A stretch of 64,000 nucleotides of DNA from CAZSBB01 sp964605235 (GCA_964605235.1 CAZSBB010000012.1:62001-126000), one strand, 5' to 3'. Positions 9,201 through 17,207 are shown, numbered from the stretch's first letter. Program-made: numbers and translations. The notes: generated from the letters alone by a model not told the origin.

Positions 9201-10123
9201 TGAAGGATGCGGTTGACGCCCAGCCGACGCGCCGCGGACCAGAGCTGGGGGTAGCAGCGCTGCTGTTGCTGACGCCGGTACGCCACGCGATGGGGCAGCA
9301 GGACGCGCTGATTGAGCTGCGGGTCCAGATCGCGTGCGGCATGGAGCGTGCGCGGACGCAGGTGATGGGCGCGGGGGAACTCGTTGGGCCGACACGCCAC
9401 CGCGGCGCCGCCCTCGGCAAGCAACGTGGGGGCGAGCAGGGCGACATAGGATCGGCCGGCGGCGCCCAGGGCATAGCCGGCGGCGACCCCGTTTTTCAGG
9501 TCATCCAGATCGGAGGGTTCGAGCACGGGCAGATGCAGTTGCTCCGCCAGCAGCCGGCTGTCGCCCATGCTGGGGACGGACTCGCCCCAGACATCTTCGC
9601 CGACGACGATGACCGCGCCGCCCTCGGCGGTGCTGGTATCGGAATGATCACCACCGGGGCCGGCGAGGCTGCCCAGCGCCAGGGCTTCACCGGCTTTCTG
9701 GAAGCCGCCGCTGCTTAGGGCGACGAGCGCCCGGCCGCGCGCCAGTTGGATGCCGTGCGCCATGGCGGCGGCGAGGGATTCGGTCGTGGCGAGCTGGGCT
9801 TCCTGGCCATGGGTGGTCAGCAGGGGGGTGAGGTGACGGAGGGTGTCGAACACGCCGGCGATGGGGGCAGCGGGACAGCCGGTGAAGAGGTGGACCCCGC
9901 CGGGGGTTTCCAAGGCGCCTTTGACGATCGCCTCGGCGCCGCTGAGCAGCACCCGGCCGTCGGCTTGCAGGAAGCGCGCATCGATGCCGCCGGCGGATGC
10001 ATTGGCGCCGCCGTCGTTCGCTTTGCTGCTGGCACGTCCTGTCGCTGCTTTACCCATTGCCTTCCTGGCATGCGAACCAACACCGGCCCAACCCCTCGCC
10101 TGACCCGACATCCCCCGCAGCAT
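6236..10123 (-). CDS. Fused indolepyruvate:ferredoxin oxidoreductase-like protein
   Basis: 1295 residues; the exact start among the in-frame ATGs near 10123 is uncertain because the first 50 residues are low-complexity. Order: a pyrimidine-binding oxidoreductase domain (about 60-270), CAGCPH (about 475) and a thiamine-diphosphate motif GDGAFF...N near 560-590, a cysteine-rich segment with CDFCQAC...CP (about 704-717) and C...C...CP near 737-751 for iron-sulfur clusters, a gamma domain opening GAGGMGVNVLT (about 792) and a long C-terminal DUF6537-like region. This is the single-chain IorA-IorB architecture that oxidatively decarboxylates aryl or other 2-oxoacids to acyl-CoA with ferredoxin. 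No separate subunits are nearby. The substrate is not deducible; a long opposite-strand reading frame over it is a shadow. Confidence 0.88.
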   Translation of the reverse strand: MLRGMSGQARGWAGVGSHARKAMGKAATGRASSKANDGGANASAGGIDARFLQADGRVLLSGAEAIVKGALETPGGVHLFTGCPAAPIAGVFDTLRHLTPLLTTHGQEAQLATTESLAAAMAHGIQLARGRALVALSSGGFQKAGEALALGSLAGPGGDHSDTSTAEGGAVIVVGEDVWGESVPSMGDSRLLAEQLHLPVLEPSDLDDLKNGVAAGYALGAAGRSYVALLAPTLLAEGGAAVACRPNEFPRAHHLRPRTLHAARDLDPQLNQRVLLPHRVAYRRQQQQRCYPQLWSAARRLGVNRILHPTQRGQTAAIGFISTGVACDHLCAALTEMNLLGRLPILKLGLSWPLDRALVSEFAAGCRTLIVVEERRAFVERQVRDFLAADPAAPPVFGKRLPPPDVTDDAAASNWGLPDNEPLHPSLLIERLTPVLRRLGNLPPELTNGSLDALLTRITAARQRHLQLPTRTPTFCAGCPHRDSASVLLELKRDLADHRYMLRKHKRKPVDLVFHGDAGCASLLGFEPNRLLQHDYAGLGLAGGAGDGAAPFIDNQQVIFMGDGAFFAGGQLALAQSIAAGRNVTYLILDNGAAALSGQHPTLGAGVDLMGRSTRAQQIERVIEGMLPRKLPRDVRLARLNPEDRPRYRTLLEQVFLADGIKIVIADKQCAIIRHRAGSAARQREYEERGFHRRQTHMNIASDVCDFCQACTTATGCPGLMLEKSDRGVRVQTDLGACIEDKACQRVGACPAFEQVEVLRAHRPLPALLNTPLPEAPRPRHADQPVWRCLVAGAGGMGVNVLTRVLATAGQHMGYDVQYALHKGVAVRTGGVYSELVFGQRASGRHVGATIPWGDADLLMGLDLLEAARGIDAAGPFRAVTPQRTAAVLNDALAPTTRQLIGVDDFDPDHLRRMLMRHVRDDAHLLADFTTTCRQVLEETRFANMMALGAAFQRGFVPLTLQAIEQAIWSVLQHDALRNLHAFQLGRLLAVDARHLPQARPFRDDAPVRTLRRRAELLRRHGAGGWSTRRARQRLAQQFRALVIGVYRRAVGLSAHDPLLREITMAVYDCLLWGGLDYAKRYCALLKSVLVRDDRAQGYALTRAAARGLAHAMLVRDEVFVAQLLTRPEKYAYDAQRFHIDPRTGDRLRYRHYVRAEVELLGRRLGFDCRLRPWQLRLVAAQRWWRWLPGYHRKGFRFRDWYEKLVRRLDWSAEKGAQEYQRWRLVLGSPHQVTGYRDLRLAHMQNAQRQVQHWLEMDASQFDIAPLPREADFTVADERRVSLPVLPRQPEPARL

Positions 10124-10593
10124 CCCCCCGCTGGAGGTGGACTGACAAACCGCCCGCGCCTGGCTGTCGTCGTCGCGGCGCAGGAACAGAGTTCAAAGAC
10201 GTTGGGATTATACCTCGCCCAGCGGTGAAAGCCGAAGGAAATCCGGGGGGGAATGGGCTGCGCCCCGGCTGGTGCAGCGTGACGAGTCGGAAGTATGAGC
10301 GCGAGTCGTTGGTTATGAATGATTTTTATTTATGGGTTTACAGTCTGTGTCGTTGGATGCCGGGCGCGTAGCCCGTCGCTGACGCTTCCGGCTCGTTGGG
10401 CCTGGTGTGCTGGCCCGCACGACGGGGGATTGCGACGCCGCTAACGCCTTTCACATCGCACCTTCACGCGACGTTTCCACGCCCAGGGACTACCTTATCG
10501 GCCTTGCACCCGCTAATTCCGGGTGCGCTTCTGGTCGATCAAACCGATACCAACCTGTCTGTTTTTTTTACGCCCTGCGCGGGAGCTTGTGCT
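10124..10593. other. 470-bp intergenic region between divergent genes
   Basis: Lies between the divergent oxidoreductase and transhydrogenase genes, so it should hold both promoters. It includes one arm of the family-D element (10369-10396) and an A+T-richer patch around 10315-10345. I see no clear -35/-10 pair or RNA gene. Confidence 0.5.
10369..10396 (+). repeat. Partial family-D element (one arm)
   Basis: Contains GACGCTTCCGGCTCGTT preceded by AGCCCGTCGCT, the right-hand arm of the element seen complete at 54268-54383, 59102-59219 and 63691-63805. The rest of the element is not recognisable here. Confidence 0.7.
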
Positions 10594-12114
10594 ATGCGAC
10601 ACTATGACGTGGCGATCATCGGATCCGGCCCGGCGGGGCAGAAGGCTGCCGTGCAGGCCGCCAAGCTCGGCAAACGGGTCTGCGTGATCGAGAAAGCCAA
10701 CGTCGTCGGCGGCGTGGCGGTCAACACCGGCACCATCCCGTCCAAAGCCCTGCGCGAAGCGGTCGTCCAACTCACCGGCGCCACCCGGCGCACGCTGTAT
10801 GGCAACAACCATCGCATGAAGCGCGACATCACCATCGGCGACCTCATTGCCGTCTCCCAGCAGGTCATCCGCAACGAGTGGAACAACATCCGCGACGCTT
10901 TCGACCGCAACGGCATCGACCTCATCTGGGGCGCGGCGCATTTTGAGGGGCCCAACCTGCTCGTGGTGCAGCGCCCGGATGATTCGGAAATGGTCACCGC
11001 CGACAAGTTCATCGTTGGCGTGGGCACCAAACCCGCCCGGCCCAAGAACGTGCCGTTCGTCGATCAGGTGGTCTACTGCTCCGACGGCCTGCTCAAGCTC
11101 GACCGCATTCCCAAGAGCCTGATCGTCGTCGGCGGCGGCGTCATCGGCACCGAGTACGCCTGCATCCTCGCCACGCTGGGTTGTCGCGTCACGCTCGTCG
11201 AAGGCCGCAGCCATGTGCTGGGTTTCCTCGATCAGGAAATCTCCGAAGCCCTGCAATACCACATGCGGCGCAGCGGCATCACGCTCCGGCTGGGTGAGAA
11301 GGTTGAATCCATCCAGATCATCGACGACGGCAGCCACGGCCGGGAGAGCGCCGTCACCGCCACGCTCTGCAGCGGCAAGGCGCTGACCGCCCAGGCACTG
11401 CTCTATGCCGTCGGTCGGCAGGGCGTGTGCGGGCAGCTGGCGCTGGAAAACGTCGGCATCGAGTACGACGATCGCGAACGCCTGAAGGTCAACGCCAACT
11501 TCCAGACCAACATCGAGCATGTGTATGCGGTGGGCGATGTCATCGGCTTCCCCGCGCTGGCGTCCACCAGCATGGAGCAGGGCCGGGCGGCGGTGTGCCA
11601 TGCGTTTGGCGTCAAGTATCACAGCCTGCCGGACCTGTTCCCCTATGGCATCTACAGCGTGCCGGAGATCAGCATGGTGGGCAAGACCGAACTGCAGCTC
11701 ACCGACGAAGGCATTCCCTACGAAGCGGGCATCGCCCTGTACAGCGAGGTGACGCGCGGCAAGCTGCTGGGCGACGACATCGGCATGCTCAAGCTGCTGA
11801 TCCACCAGGAAACCCGCAAAATCCTCGGCGTCCACTGCCTGGGCACCAACGCCACCGAACTGGTGCACATCGGCCAGGCGGTCATGGCGCTCGGCGGCAC
11901 CGTGGAGTTCTTTGAAACCAACGTCTTCAACTACCCCACGCTGGCGGAGGCGTACAAGATTGCCGCGCTCAACGGCATCAACAAGCTCAACCAGGTGCGT
12001 CGCGCCCAGCCGGCGGGGTCGGACACCGAAGCGGATGGGGATGCCAGCAACACTGTTGGTGACGCTGCGAAGCAGGACGGCAAGTCCGGGGACGACAAAG
12101 CCGCCGCCGCGTGA
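10594..12114 (+). CDS. sthA: Soluble pyridine nucleotide transhydrogenase
   Basis: 506 residues, started at the ATG of MRHYDVAIIG with GGGAG eight bases upstream. An N-terminal FAD fold (GSGPAG, 10-15), a second dinucleotide fold (VGGGVIGTEYA, about 180) and the C-terminal dimerisation domain (FNYPTLAEAYKIAAL) give the flavoprotein disulfide-reductase family. At the position of the redox disulfide it has NTGTIPSKAL, lacking both cysteines, which is the signature of SthA and excludes lipoamide dehydrogenase or mercuric reductase. It equilibrates NADPH and NADH. The last 45 residues are an acidic/lysine-rich tail absent from the E. coli protein. Confidence 0.92.
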   Translation: MRHYDVAIIGSGPAGQKAAVQAAKLGKRVCVIEKANVVGGVAVNTGTIPSKALREAVVQLTGATRRTLYGNNHRMKRDITIGDLIAVSQQVIRNEWNNIRDAFDRNGIDLIWGAAHFEGPNLLVVQRPDDSEMVTADKFIVGVGTKPARPKNVPFVDQVVYCSDGLLKLDRIPKSLIVVGGGVIGTEYACILATLGCRVTLVEGRSHVLGFLDQEISEALQYHMRRSGITLRLGEKVESIQIIDDGSHGRESAVTATLCSGKALTAQALLYAVGRQGVCGQLALENVGIEYDDRERLKVNANFQTNIEHVYAVGDVIGFPALASTSMEQGRAAVCHAFGVKYHSLPDLFPYGIYSVPEISMVGKTELQLTDEGIPYEAGIALYSEVTRGKLLGDDIGMLKLLIHQETRKILGVHCLGTNATELVHIGQAVMALGGTVEFFETNVFNYPTLAEAYKIAALNGINKLNQVRRAQPAGSDTEADGDASNTVGDAAKQDGKSGDDKAAAA

Positions 12115-12120
12115 GCGCGG

Positions 12121-12172
12121 TGGATTGGTTGATTTGGTGATTTGAGATCTGTTGATTTGAGATTTGAGATTG
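12121..12172. repeat. T/G-rich TTGATTTG direct repeat
   Basis: Overlapping runs of TTGATTTG, GTGATTTG and GAGATTTGAG. A similar stretch with GGATTTGGTGATTTGTTGA follows the large secreted protein at 54115-54152. Both lie immediately downstream of a stop codon. Confidence 0.5.
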
Positions 12173-12264
12173 CATCCGCGCGCCGGGTGGCTTGGGGGCG
12201 CGTTCATTTCTCCCCCAAGCGATTGCCCAGGGTCTTCGCCCCCAACGGGGGCGCAGGAAAGTAG

Positions 12265-12293
12265 CCACGAGTGCAGCGCAGCGCAACTCGTGG
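12265..12293. repeat. CCACGAGT inverted repeat
   Basis: CCACGAGT and its exact complement enclose a GCAGCGCAGCGCA centre, 29 bp in all. A hairpin in the sthA-nuoF convergent gap; only one copy in the window. Confidence 0.6.
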
Positions 12294-12415
12294 TAAGGGG
12301 TTGCTTCGATTACATCTTGCCCCGGCAGGGGCAACGGAAGCTTCCGTCAACCTTCAGGTGGGTAACGACAGCAACCCATCTCCCGCAGATGCCGGGCTTC
12401 CGGGGGCCGGGGGGG

Positions 12416-13771
12416 TTATCCCACCACGGCCAGGGAGACGCCCTTGGTCTTTTTCACGCGGGATTCGAAGTCTTTCCAGAACTTGTTGAGGATGGTGCGG
12501 ACCGCCCAGTTGGCGCCGTCCGCCAGGCCGCAGATGGTGGTGCCGGGCATCGCGCCCATGGAGCCGGCGATTTCCAGCAGCAGGTCGAGGTCGCGGGTGG
12601 TGCCATCGCCGGCTTCGATGCGGTGGAGCATCTTGTTCATCCAGGCGGTGCCTTCGCGGCAGGGGGTGCACTGGCCGCAGGATTCGTGGCTGAAGAAGCG
12701 GACGATGTTGCGCAGCACGGCGACCATGTCGGTGTCTTCGTCCATGACGATCACGCCGGCGGTGCCCAGGCCGAGGCAGGCGTACTTCTTGCCGATGTCG
12801 AAATCGAGCTCGGCGTCGTACTGATCGGTGCTGAGGATGCCCATGGAAATGCCGCCGGGGATGGCGGCTTTGAACTTCTTCCCGCCGCGCATGCCGCCGG
12901 CGTATTTTTCGATCAGCTCGGACATTTTGATGCCGAGGTTTTCTTCATAGACGCCGGGGCGGTTGACGTGGCCGGAGATGCCAAAGAGCTTGGGGCCGAA
13001 GGACGCGGGGACTGCGGGGGGCGCGCCTTCGGGACGACCTTTGCCCATGGATTTGAACCACTCGGCGCCGCGGTCGAGGATGGGGCCGACCATGGCGAGG
13101 GTTTCGACGTTGTTGATGATGGTGGGCCGGCCAAACGCGCCGGCGACGGCGGGGAAGGGGGGCTTGATGCGGGGCCAGCCGCGTTTGCCTTCCAGTGATT
13201 CGAGCAGGCCGGTCTCCTCACCGCAGATGTACGCGCCCGCGCCGCGATGGACGAAGCACTGCGGGTCCCGGCCGTTGATCTGACCCAGGCGCGAGCCAGC
13301 GCCGAAGATTTGGTGGGCGTAGGCTTCCTGCACGGCCGCGTTGAGCTTTTTGGCTTGCAGGTGGTATTCGCCGCGGATGTAGACGTAGGCGGTGTCGAGG
13401 CGACAGGCGTGCATGCAGATGGCGATGCCTTCGAGCAGCAGATGCGGATCGTAATCCAGCAGCATGCGGTCTTTGAAGGTGCCCGGTTCGGATTCGTCGG
13501 CATTGACGGTCAGGAAGCGCTGCTTGCCGTCTTCGGGCGGGAGGAAGGACCACTTCATGCCCGCCGGGAAGCCCGCGCCGCCGCGCCCGCGCAGCTCGCT
13601 GGCTTTGACGAGATCGATGACTTCCTTGGGCTGCAGCGCCAGGGCTTTGTCGAGGCCCTGGTACCCGCCGGTGGCGACGAACTGGTCGTAGCTGATGAGC
13701 TTCCGCGCGGCGAAGTCGCCGAACGGAGGCGTGGGGATGCGCTTGGTCAGGACGGGTTCGGCTAAGGGCAT
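12416..13771 (-). CDS. nuoF: NADH-quinone oxidoreductase subunit F
   Basis: 451 residues from the ATG at 13771 (MPLAEPVLTKRIP). GRGGAGFPAG at 62-71 is the NADH/FMN-binding loop, ADESEPGTFKDR follows, and the N3 [4Fe-4S] cluster is bound by SCGQCTPC near 363-369 plus the cysteine in TTICGLADG near 409. It is the NADH-oxidising tip of complex I and partners NuoE, encoded just upstream. The reading frame remains open a little further 5', but those residues do not resemble the family. There is no downstream nuoG in this direction; the next gene is convergent sthA. Confidence 0.95.
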   Translation of the reverse strand: MPLAEPVLTKRIPTPPFGDFAARKLISYDQFVATGGYQGLDKALALQPKEVIDLVKASELRGRGGAGFPAGMKWSFLPPEDGKQRFLTVNADESEPGTFKDRMLLDYDPHLLLEGIAICMHACRLDTAYVYIRGEYHLQAKKLNAAVQEAYAHQIFGAGSRLGQINGRDPQCFVHRGAGAYICGEETGLLESLEGKRGWPRIKPPFPAVAGAFGRPTIINNVETLAMVGPILDRGAEWFKSMGKGRPEGAPPAVPASFGPKLFGISGHVNRPGVYEENLGIKMSELIEKYAGGMRGGKKFKAAIPGGISMGILSTDQYDAELDFDIGKKYACLGLGTAGVIVMDEDTDMVAVLRNIVRFFSHESCGQCTPCREGTAWMNKMLHRIEAGDGTTRDLDLLLEIAGSMGAMPGTTICGLADGANWAVRTILNKFWKDFESRVKKTKGVSLAVVG

Positions 13772-13858
13772 GAGGGGAACCTCAGGTGGGGCGCGATCAG
13801 TGAAAAAGCAATCCCGCGGATTCGCTGCGCTCATCGCGCGGCTTCCGGGGGTGAGTGG

Positions 13859-14440
13859 TTAATCCAAACCGGCGAGGATGGCTTCGTAGTTGTCGAGGCT
13901 GATGTTTTCGTGGAGCTTTTCGTTGACCAGGGCGCAGGGGGCGGTGCCGCAGGAGCCCAGGCATTCGACGCTCATGAGGGTGAACTTGCCGTCGTCGGTG
14001 GTTTCGCCGACTTCGATGCCCAGCTTGGTTTTGAGCTTCGCCAGCAGGCTGGTGGAGCCGAGCAGTTCGCAGGAGAGCGACTGGCAGACCCAGATGACGT
14101 ACTTGCCCTTGGGTCGGAGCCAGAACTCCTCATAGAAGCTGGCGGTGTCCATGGCTTCGGCGGGGGCGACGCCCAGGAACTCGGCGGCTTCGGCGATCGC
14201 CTGATGCGGCAGCCAGCCGTGCTCGTGCTGGAGCGTATGCAGCACCGGCAGCAGGGCGGCGCGGCGGGTGGGGTAGCGCGTGATGATGGATTGCTCCAGC
14301 TCCTGGCGCAACTCCGCGCTGAGGTACGGCTCGTCGCGGCGGTCGATTTTCATCGTCGCCGAGTTTTTGGTGATCCACGCCATGGCTTTGCCGATCTCCC
14401 AATCCGCGCGGGTTGCAGACGGCGCGGGGTCGTTGTCCAT
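13859..14440 (-). CDS. nuoE: NADH-quinone oxidoreductase subunit E
   Basis: 193 residues. Thioredoxin-like [2Fe-2S] subunit with all four ligands: C119 and C124 (CQSLSC), C160 and C164 (CLGSC). The helical N-terminal part has YPTRRAALLPVLHTLQHEHGW, typical of NuoE. Start codon M1 lacks an obvious ribosome site; M20 or M30 are alternatives. Transcribed with nuoD upstream and nuoF 87 bp downstream; a family-A repeat separates it from nuoD. Confidence 0.94.
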   Translation of the reverse strand: MDNDPAPSATRADWEIGKAMAWITKNSATMKIDRRDEPYLSAELRQELEQSIITRYPTRRAALLPVLHTLQHEHGWLPHQAIAEAAEFLGVAPAEAMDTASFYEEFWLRPKGKYVIWVCQSLSCELLGSTSLLAKLKTKLGIEVGETTDDGKFTLMSVECLGSCGTAPCALVNEKLHENISLDNYEAILAGLD

Positions 14441-14459
14441 TCAAAGTCAGAAAATCATT

Positions 14460-14602
14460 TTCACCACAGAGGCACAGAGGTCACAGCGTAATCCCAATGT
14501 CATGCGGACTTCACTTAGCCCCCGGTGATTCACCGGGGGCTAAATGGGCAGAACCTGGTTGCGGGGTGTTTTGATCTCTGTGTTCTCTGTGCCTCTGTGG
14601 TA
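14460..14602. repeat. Family A element, copy 2, interrupted by a palindrome
   Basis: Left arm 14460-14486 with CACCACAGAGGCACAGAG and right arm 14576-14602. At 143 bp it is longer than the other copies (115-116 bp) by almost exactly the length of the TTAGCCCC palindrome at 14515-14543, which appears to have been inserted into it. It lies between nuoD and nuoE. Confidence 0.85.
14515..14543. repeat. TTAGCCCC palindrome (family C) nested in family A
   Basis: A perfect 29-bp palindrome: 14-bp arms starting TTAGCCCCCGGTGA around a single T. Related palindromes occur at 35989-36010, 36040-36064 and 58486-58512. Confidence 0.85.
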
Positions 14603-14619
14603 AATGCCTTTATGACTGC

Positions 14620-15909
14620 TTATCGATCCAGTTCCGCGGCGATGATGTTCAAGCTGCCCAGGATCGCCACGGTGTCCGCCAGCAGATGGCCTTCGAGCAG
14701 CTTGGGGAACACCTGATAGTTGATGAATGACGGCGGCCGACACTTGGCGCGCCAGGCGCGGGGGCCACCATCGCTGACGAGGTAGAAGCCCAACTCACCG
14801 TTGGCGGTTTCCGTGGCTCCGTACACTTCGGCGACGGGCGCTTTCCAGCCGCGGTTGGTCATGACCAGCTCGAAGTGCTGGATGAGTCCTTCGATGGAGG
14901 AATACACCGAGCTTTTGCTGGGTTTGCCCGCCTTGGTGTCGTCGCCGACGTTCATGGGGCCGCCGGGGATGTTGTCGATGAGCTGCTCGATGATGCTCAC
15001 GGATTGACGGATTTCTTCCAGGCGCACCAGGTAACGGGCGTAGCAGTCGCCGGTGACGCCGACGGGCACTTTGAACTGCACCGCTTTGGCGCCTTGTCCA
15101 TCCCAGTTGTCGGCATAGCAGAGGTACGGCTCATCCTTGCGCAGGTCGGCACGCACGCCGGCGGCGCGCGCCTGCGGGCCGGTGAGCGACCACGCCAGCG
15201 CGTCTTCCTTGCTGATGGCGCCGACGCCTTCGGTGCGATCGCGGAAGATGCGGTTTTTGTTGAGCAGACCTTCGATGTCGTCAATGGCGGGGCGCAACTG
15301 GTCGTAGAGGAAACGTTTGACCATGCGGATGAACGTGCCCTCATCGGGGATGTCGTGCATCACGCCGCCCACGCGGGTGTAGTCGGGATGGAAGCGTTGC
15401 CCGGAGAGGTAGTCCATGATGTCGTAGATGCGTTCGCGTTCGTTGAAGCCATAGAGGAACGCGGTGAAGGCGCCCAGGTCGAGCGCCGCCGCCCCGACGC
15501 AGAGCAGGTGGTCCTGAATGCGGCCCAGCTCGGCGAGGATGGTGCGCAGGACCTTGCAGCGCGGGGTCAGGTCGATGCCGAAGAGCTTTTCGACGGCATG
15601 ATGCCAGGTGAGGTCATTGCTGATGGGCGAGACGTAATTCATCCGGCTGACGATGGTGACGTACTGGTTGTAGTCCAGATGTTCGCCGAGCTTTTCGAAG
15701 CCGGAGTGGAGGTAGCCGATGTGCGGGACGGCGCGGACGATGCGTTCGCCGTCGAGTTCCATGACGATGCGGAGGGTGGTGTGGGTGGCGGGATGCTGGG
15801 GGCCGAAGTTCAGCGTCCAGCGATCGCCGGCGGGCGCACCCTCAGCAGGGGTATGCACGTAGGGCGTGGTTTCCACGTCCACGTCGAAGGGCTGCAGGTC
15901 ATAAGGCAT
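14620..15909 (-). CDS. nuoD: NADH-quinone oxidoreductase subunit D
   Basis: 429 residues from the ATG of MPYDLQPFDVDVE. NFGPQHPATHTTLR near residue 29, GYLHSGFEKLGE, YNQYVTIVSRMNYVSP and GELGFYLVSDGGPRAWRAKCRPPSF are the invariant NuoD blocks near the quinone pocket; the conserved His of the GPQHPAxH loop is present. The reading frame extends upstream into repeat DNA that does not look like protein. It is the first gene of nuoD-nuoE-nuoF. NuoC, which is normally adjacent or fused to NuoD, is encoded about 46 kb away. Confidence 0.96.
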   Translation of the reverse strand: MPYDLQPFDVDVETTPYVHTPAEGAPAGDRWTLNFGPQHPATHTTLRIVMELDGERIVRAVPHIGYLHSGFEKLGEHLDYNQYVTIVSRMNYVSPISNDLTWHHAVEKLFGIDLTPRCKVLRTILAELGRIQDHLLCVGAAALDLGAFTAFLYGFNERERIYDIMDYLSGQRFHPDYTRVGGVMHDIPDEGTFIRMVKRFLYDQLRPAIDDIEGLLNKNRIFRDRTEGVGAISKEDALAWSLTGPQARAAGVRADLRKDEPYLCYADNWDGQGAKAVQFKVPVGVTGDCYARYLVRLEEIRQSVSIIEQLIDNIPGGPMNVGDDTKAGKPSKSSVYSSIEGLIQHFELVMTNRGWKAPVAEVYGATETANGELGFYLVSDGGPRAWRAKCRPPSFINYQVFPKLLEGHLLADTVAILGSLNIIAAELDR

Positions 15910-16433
15910 GGGGCGGCCTTTTTGTTCGATAAATCGCGTGAAGGGCAGATTGTAGTGGCGCGGCGCGGGGTCGCCAACCGGGGTGGGGGGCGGTGATTTT
16001 TTTGCCCCGGATGAACACGGATGAAAGCAGGGGAGAGATGAAGGCAGGGATAGGACAAGAGACAAGACCGGGATGAAGCGCGCAGGACGCGGATGGGTTG
16101 GCGCGGGTGATGGGCTGGATAGAAAAGGGGGATAGAAAAGGGGATAAGTACATTATTTCCAGGGAAAATAATGTACTTATCCCCTTTTCTATCCGGAGCG
16201 GTTTGAATCCCATTCGCGCGGAAGGGATTTGTGGATCGTTTGAGCAGGCATGGCCAGCCGTTATCCATTGTCTGAAATAGGGGTATAGTCTTTTGATGTG
16301 AACAGTGGCGAGGGTAAATCTCGTCGCTACAATGCTGCGGCGATTCGCTGCAGGACAGCGAAAAACACGGCACAAACGCGGTCGACACGGCGTCGGCGCG
16401 AAGTTAGACGGCTAGGTTGAAAGGATCCCGCAA
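15910..16433. other. 524-bp divergent intergenic region (nuoD / cupredoxin)
   Basis: Should contain promoters for both nuoDEF and the cox cluster. It holds the long hairpin at 16130-16194 and, near 16004-16031, a GCCCCGGATGAACACGGATG segment of the kind often found as dispersed filler in such genomes. AAGGAT nine bases before the ATG at 16434 is a ribosome site. TACAAT at 16328 could be a -10, but I find no matching -35. Confidence 0.5.
16130..16194. repeat. Perfect long hairpin with GGGGATAAGTACATTATTT core, copy 1 (family B)
   Basis: Arms of 29 bp, 16130-16158 and 16166-16194, are exact reverse complements around a 7-base loop. The sequence is A+T-rich in a G+C-rich context. A second copy with 25-bp arms is at 27763-27820. 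Confidence 0.92.
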
Positions 16434-17207
16434 ATGTTCAGTTTCAAGCAAGTGACGATGGGCCTGGCGATGCTGGTGGCGGCGGCGACGCTGGCGAGCG
16501 CCGAAGACGCGCCGCACTTCAAGCTCAACGTCGGCGGCGCCGAGGGCGCTGGCGGCACCGTCAAGGGCGTGGTCAAGTTCGACGGCAAGCAGGCCAATCG
16601 CAAGCCCATCCGCATGGAAGCCGATCCCACCTGCAACGCGGCGCATGCCGCCGGCAGCGCGTTGGATGAACGCTGGGTGTTCGGCGAAAACGACACGCTG
16701 CAGAACGTGTTCGTCTACGTCAGCAAGGGTCTCGAAGGCAAGACCTTCAAGCCCCTGCTCAAAGCCGAGCTGGACCAGTTCGGCTGCGTGTATGTCCCCC
16801 ATGTCAGCGGCGTGATGACCGGGCAGGAAGTGGTGATCCTCAACAGCGACTCGACGCTGCACAACGTCAAAGCCAGCCCCAAGGTCAACGCTCCTTTCAA
16901 CGAAGGCATGCCGGTCAAGGGCATGAAGATCACCAAGAGCTTCGCCAAGCCCGAACTGGGCGTGGAGTTCAAGTGCGACGTCCATCCCTGGATGCAGGCC
17001 TACCTGCACGTGATGGACCATCCGTTCTTCGCGGTCACGCAGGCGGACGGCACGTTCGAACTCAAGGGCCTGCCCGCCGGCAAATACACCATTTCCACCT
17101 GGCATGAGTTCAACAAGTTCAGCCCGGACAAGGAAAGCTACGAAGTGGAAGTGAAGGACGGCGGCGTCACCGAGCTGGTGGTGACCTACGCCCCGCCCAA
17201 GAAGTAA
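16434..17207 (+). CDS. Periplasmic cupredoxin/carboxypeptidase-regulatory-like copper protein
   Basis: 257 residues with a signal peptide ending near ASA-EDA (23). H143 (STLHNVKA), C181, H184 and M187 (KCDVHPWM) form a complete type 1 copper site with the order of plastocyanin-like proteins. The C-terminal 60 residues (FAVTQADGTFELKGLPAGKYTISTWHE) form a small transthyretin/CarboxypepD_reg-like beta domain. Similar proteins are often annotated as methylamine utilisation proteins, but no mau genes are here. Its place immediately before coxB suggests it carries electrons to the oxidase or delivers copper to it; this is inference. Confidence 0.82.
   Translation: MFSFKQVTMGLAMLVAAATLASAEDAPHFKLNVGGAEGAGGTVKGVVKFDGKQANRKPIRMEADPTCNAAHAAGSALDERWVFGENDTLQNVFVYVSKGLEGKTFKPLLKAELDQFGCVYVPHVSGVMTGQEVVILNSDSTLHNVKASPKVNAPFNEGMPVKGMKITKSFAKPELGVEFKCDVHPWMQAYLHVMDHPFFAVTQADGTFELKGLPAGKYTISTWHEFNKFSPDKESYEVEVKDGGVTELVVTYAPPKK

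Larger units (their letters stand above)
12115..12415. other. Convergent intergenic region packed with short palindromes
   Basis: Between the 3' ends of sthA and nuoF. It contains a T+G-rich TTGATTTGAGAT-type direct repeat (12121-12172), a CGCCCCC/GGGGGCG hairpin near 12239-12252, an eight-base CCACGAGT/ACTCGTGG inverted repeat (12265-12293) and a GCCCC/GGGGC hairpin near 12319-12332. Any of these could serve as a bidirectional terminator, but none has a U-tract. Confidence 0.5.

Noticed and set aside
10124..10593. tRNA or riboswitch in the longer intergenic regions
   Set aside because: I looked for T-loop and acceptor-stem patterns and for recognisable riboswitch cores in the gaps over 300 bp and found none; a covariance search could still find one.
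10594..12114. Dihydrolipoamide dehydrogenase or mercuric reductase
   Set aside because: The redox-active cysteine pair is absent and GTIPSKAL is present, as in SthA.
14460..14602. Small conserved genes in the repeat regions (peptides like HHRDTESTE or LCVLCASVV)
   Set aside because: These peptides are translations of the family A arms and recur in any frame; no ribosome sites.
16434..17207. Methylamine utilisation protein
   Set aside because: Only the cupredoxin-like sequence is shared; no mau cluster or quinoprotein is nearby and the gene sits with cox genes.
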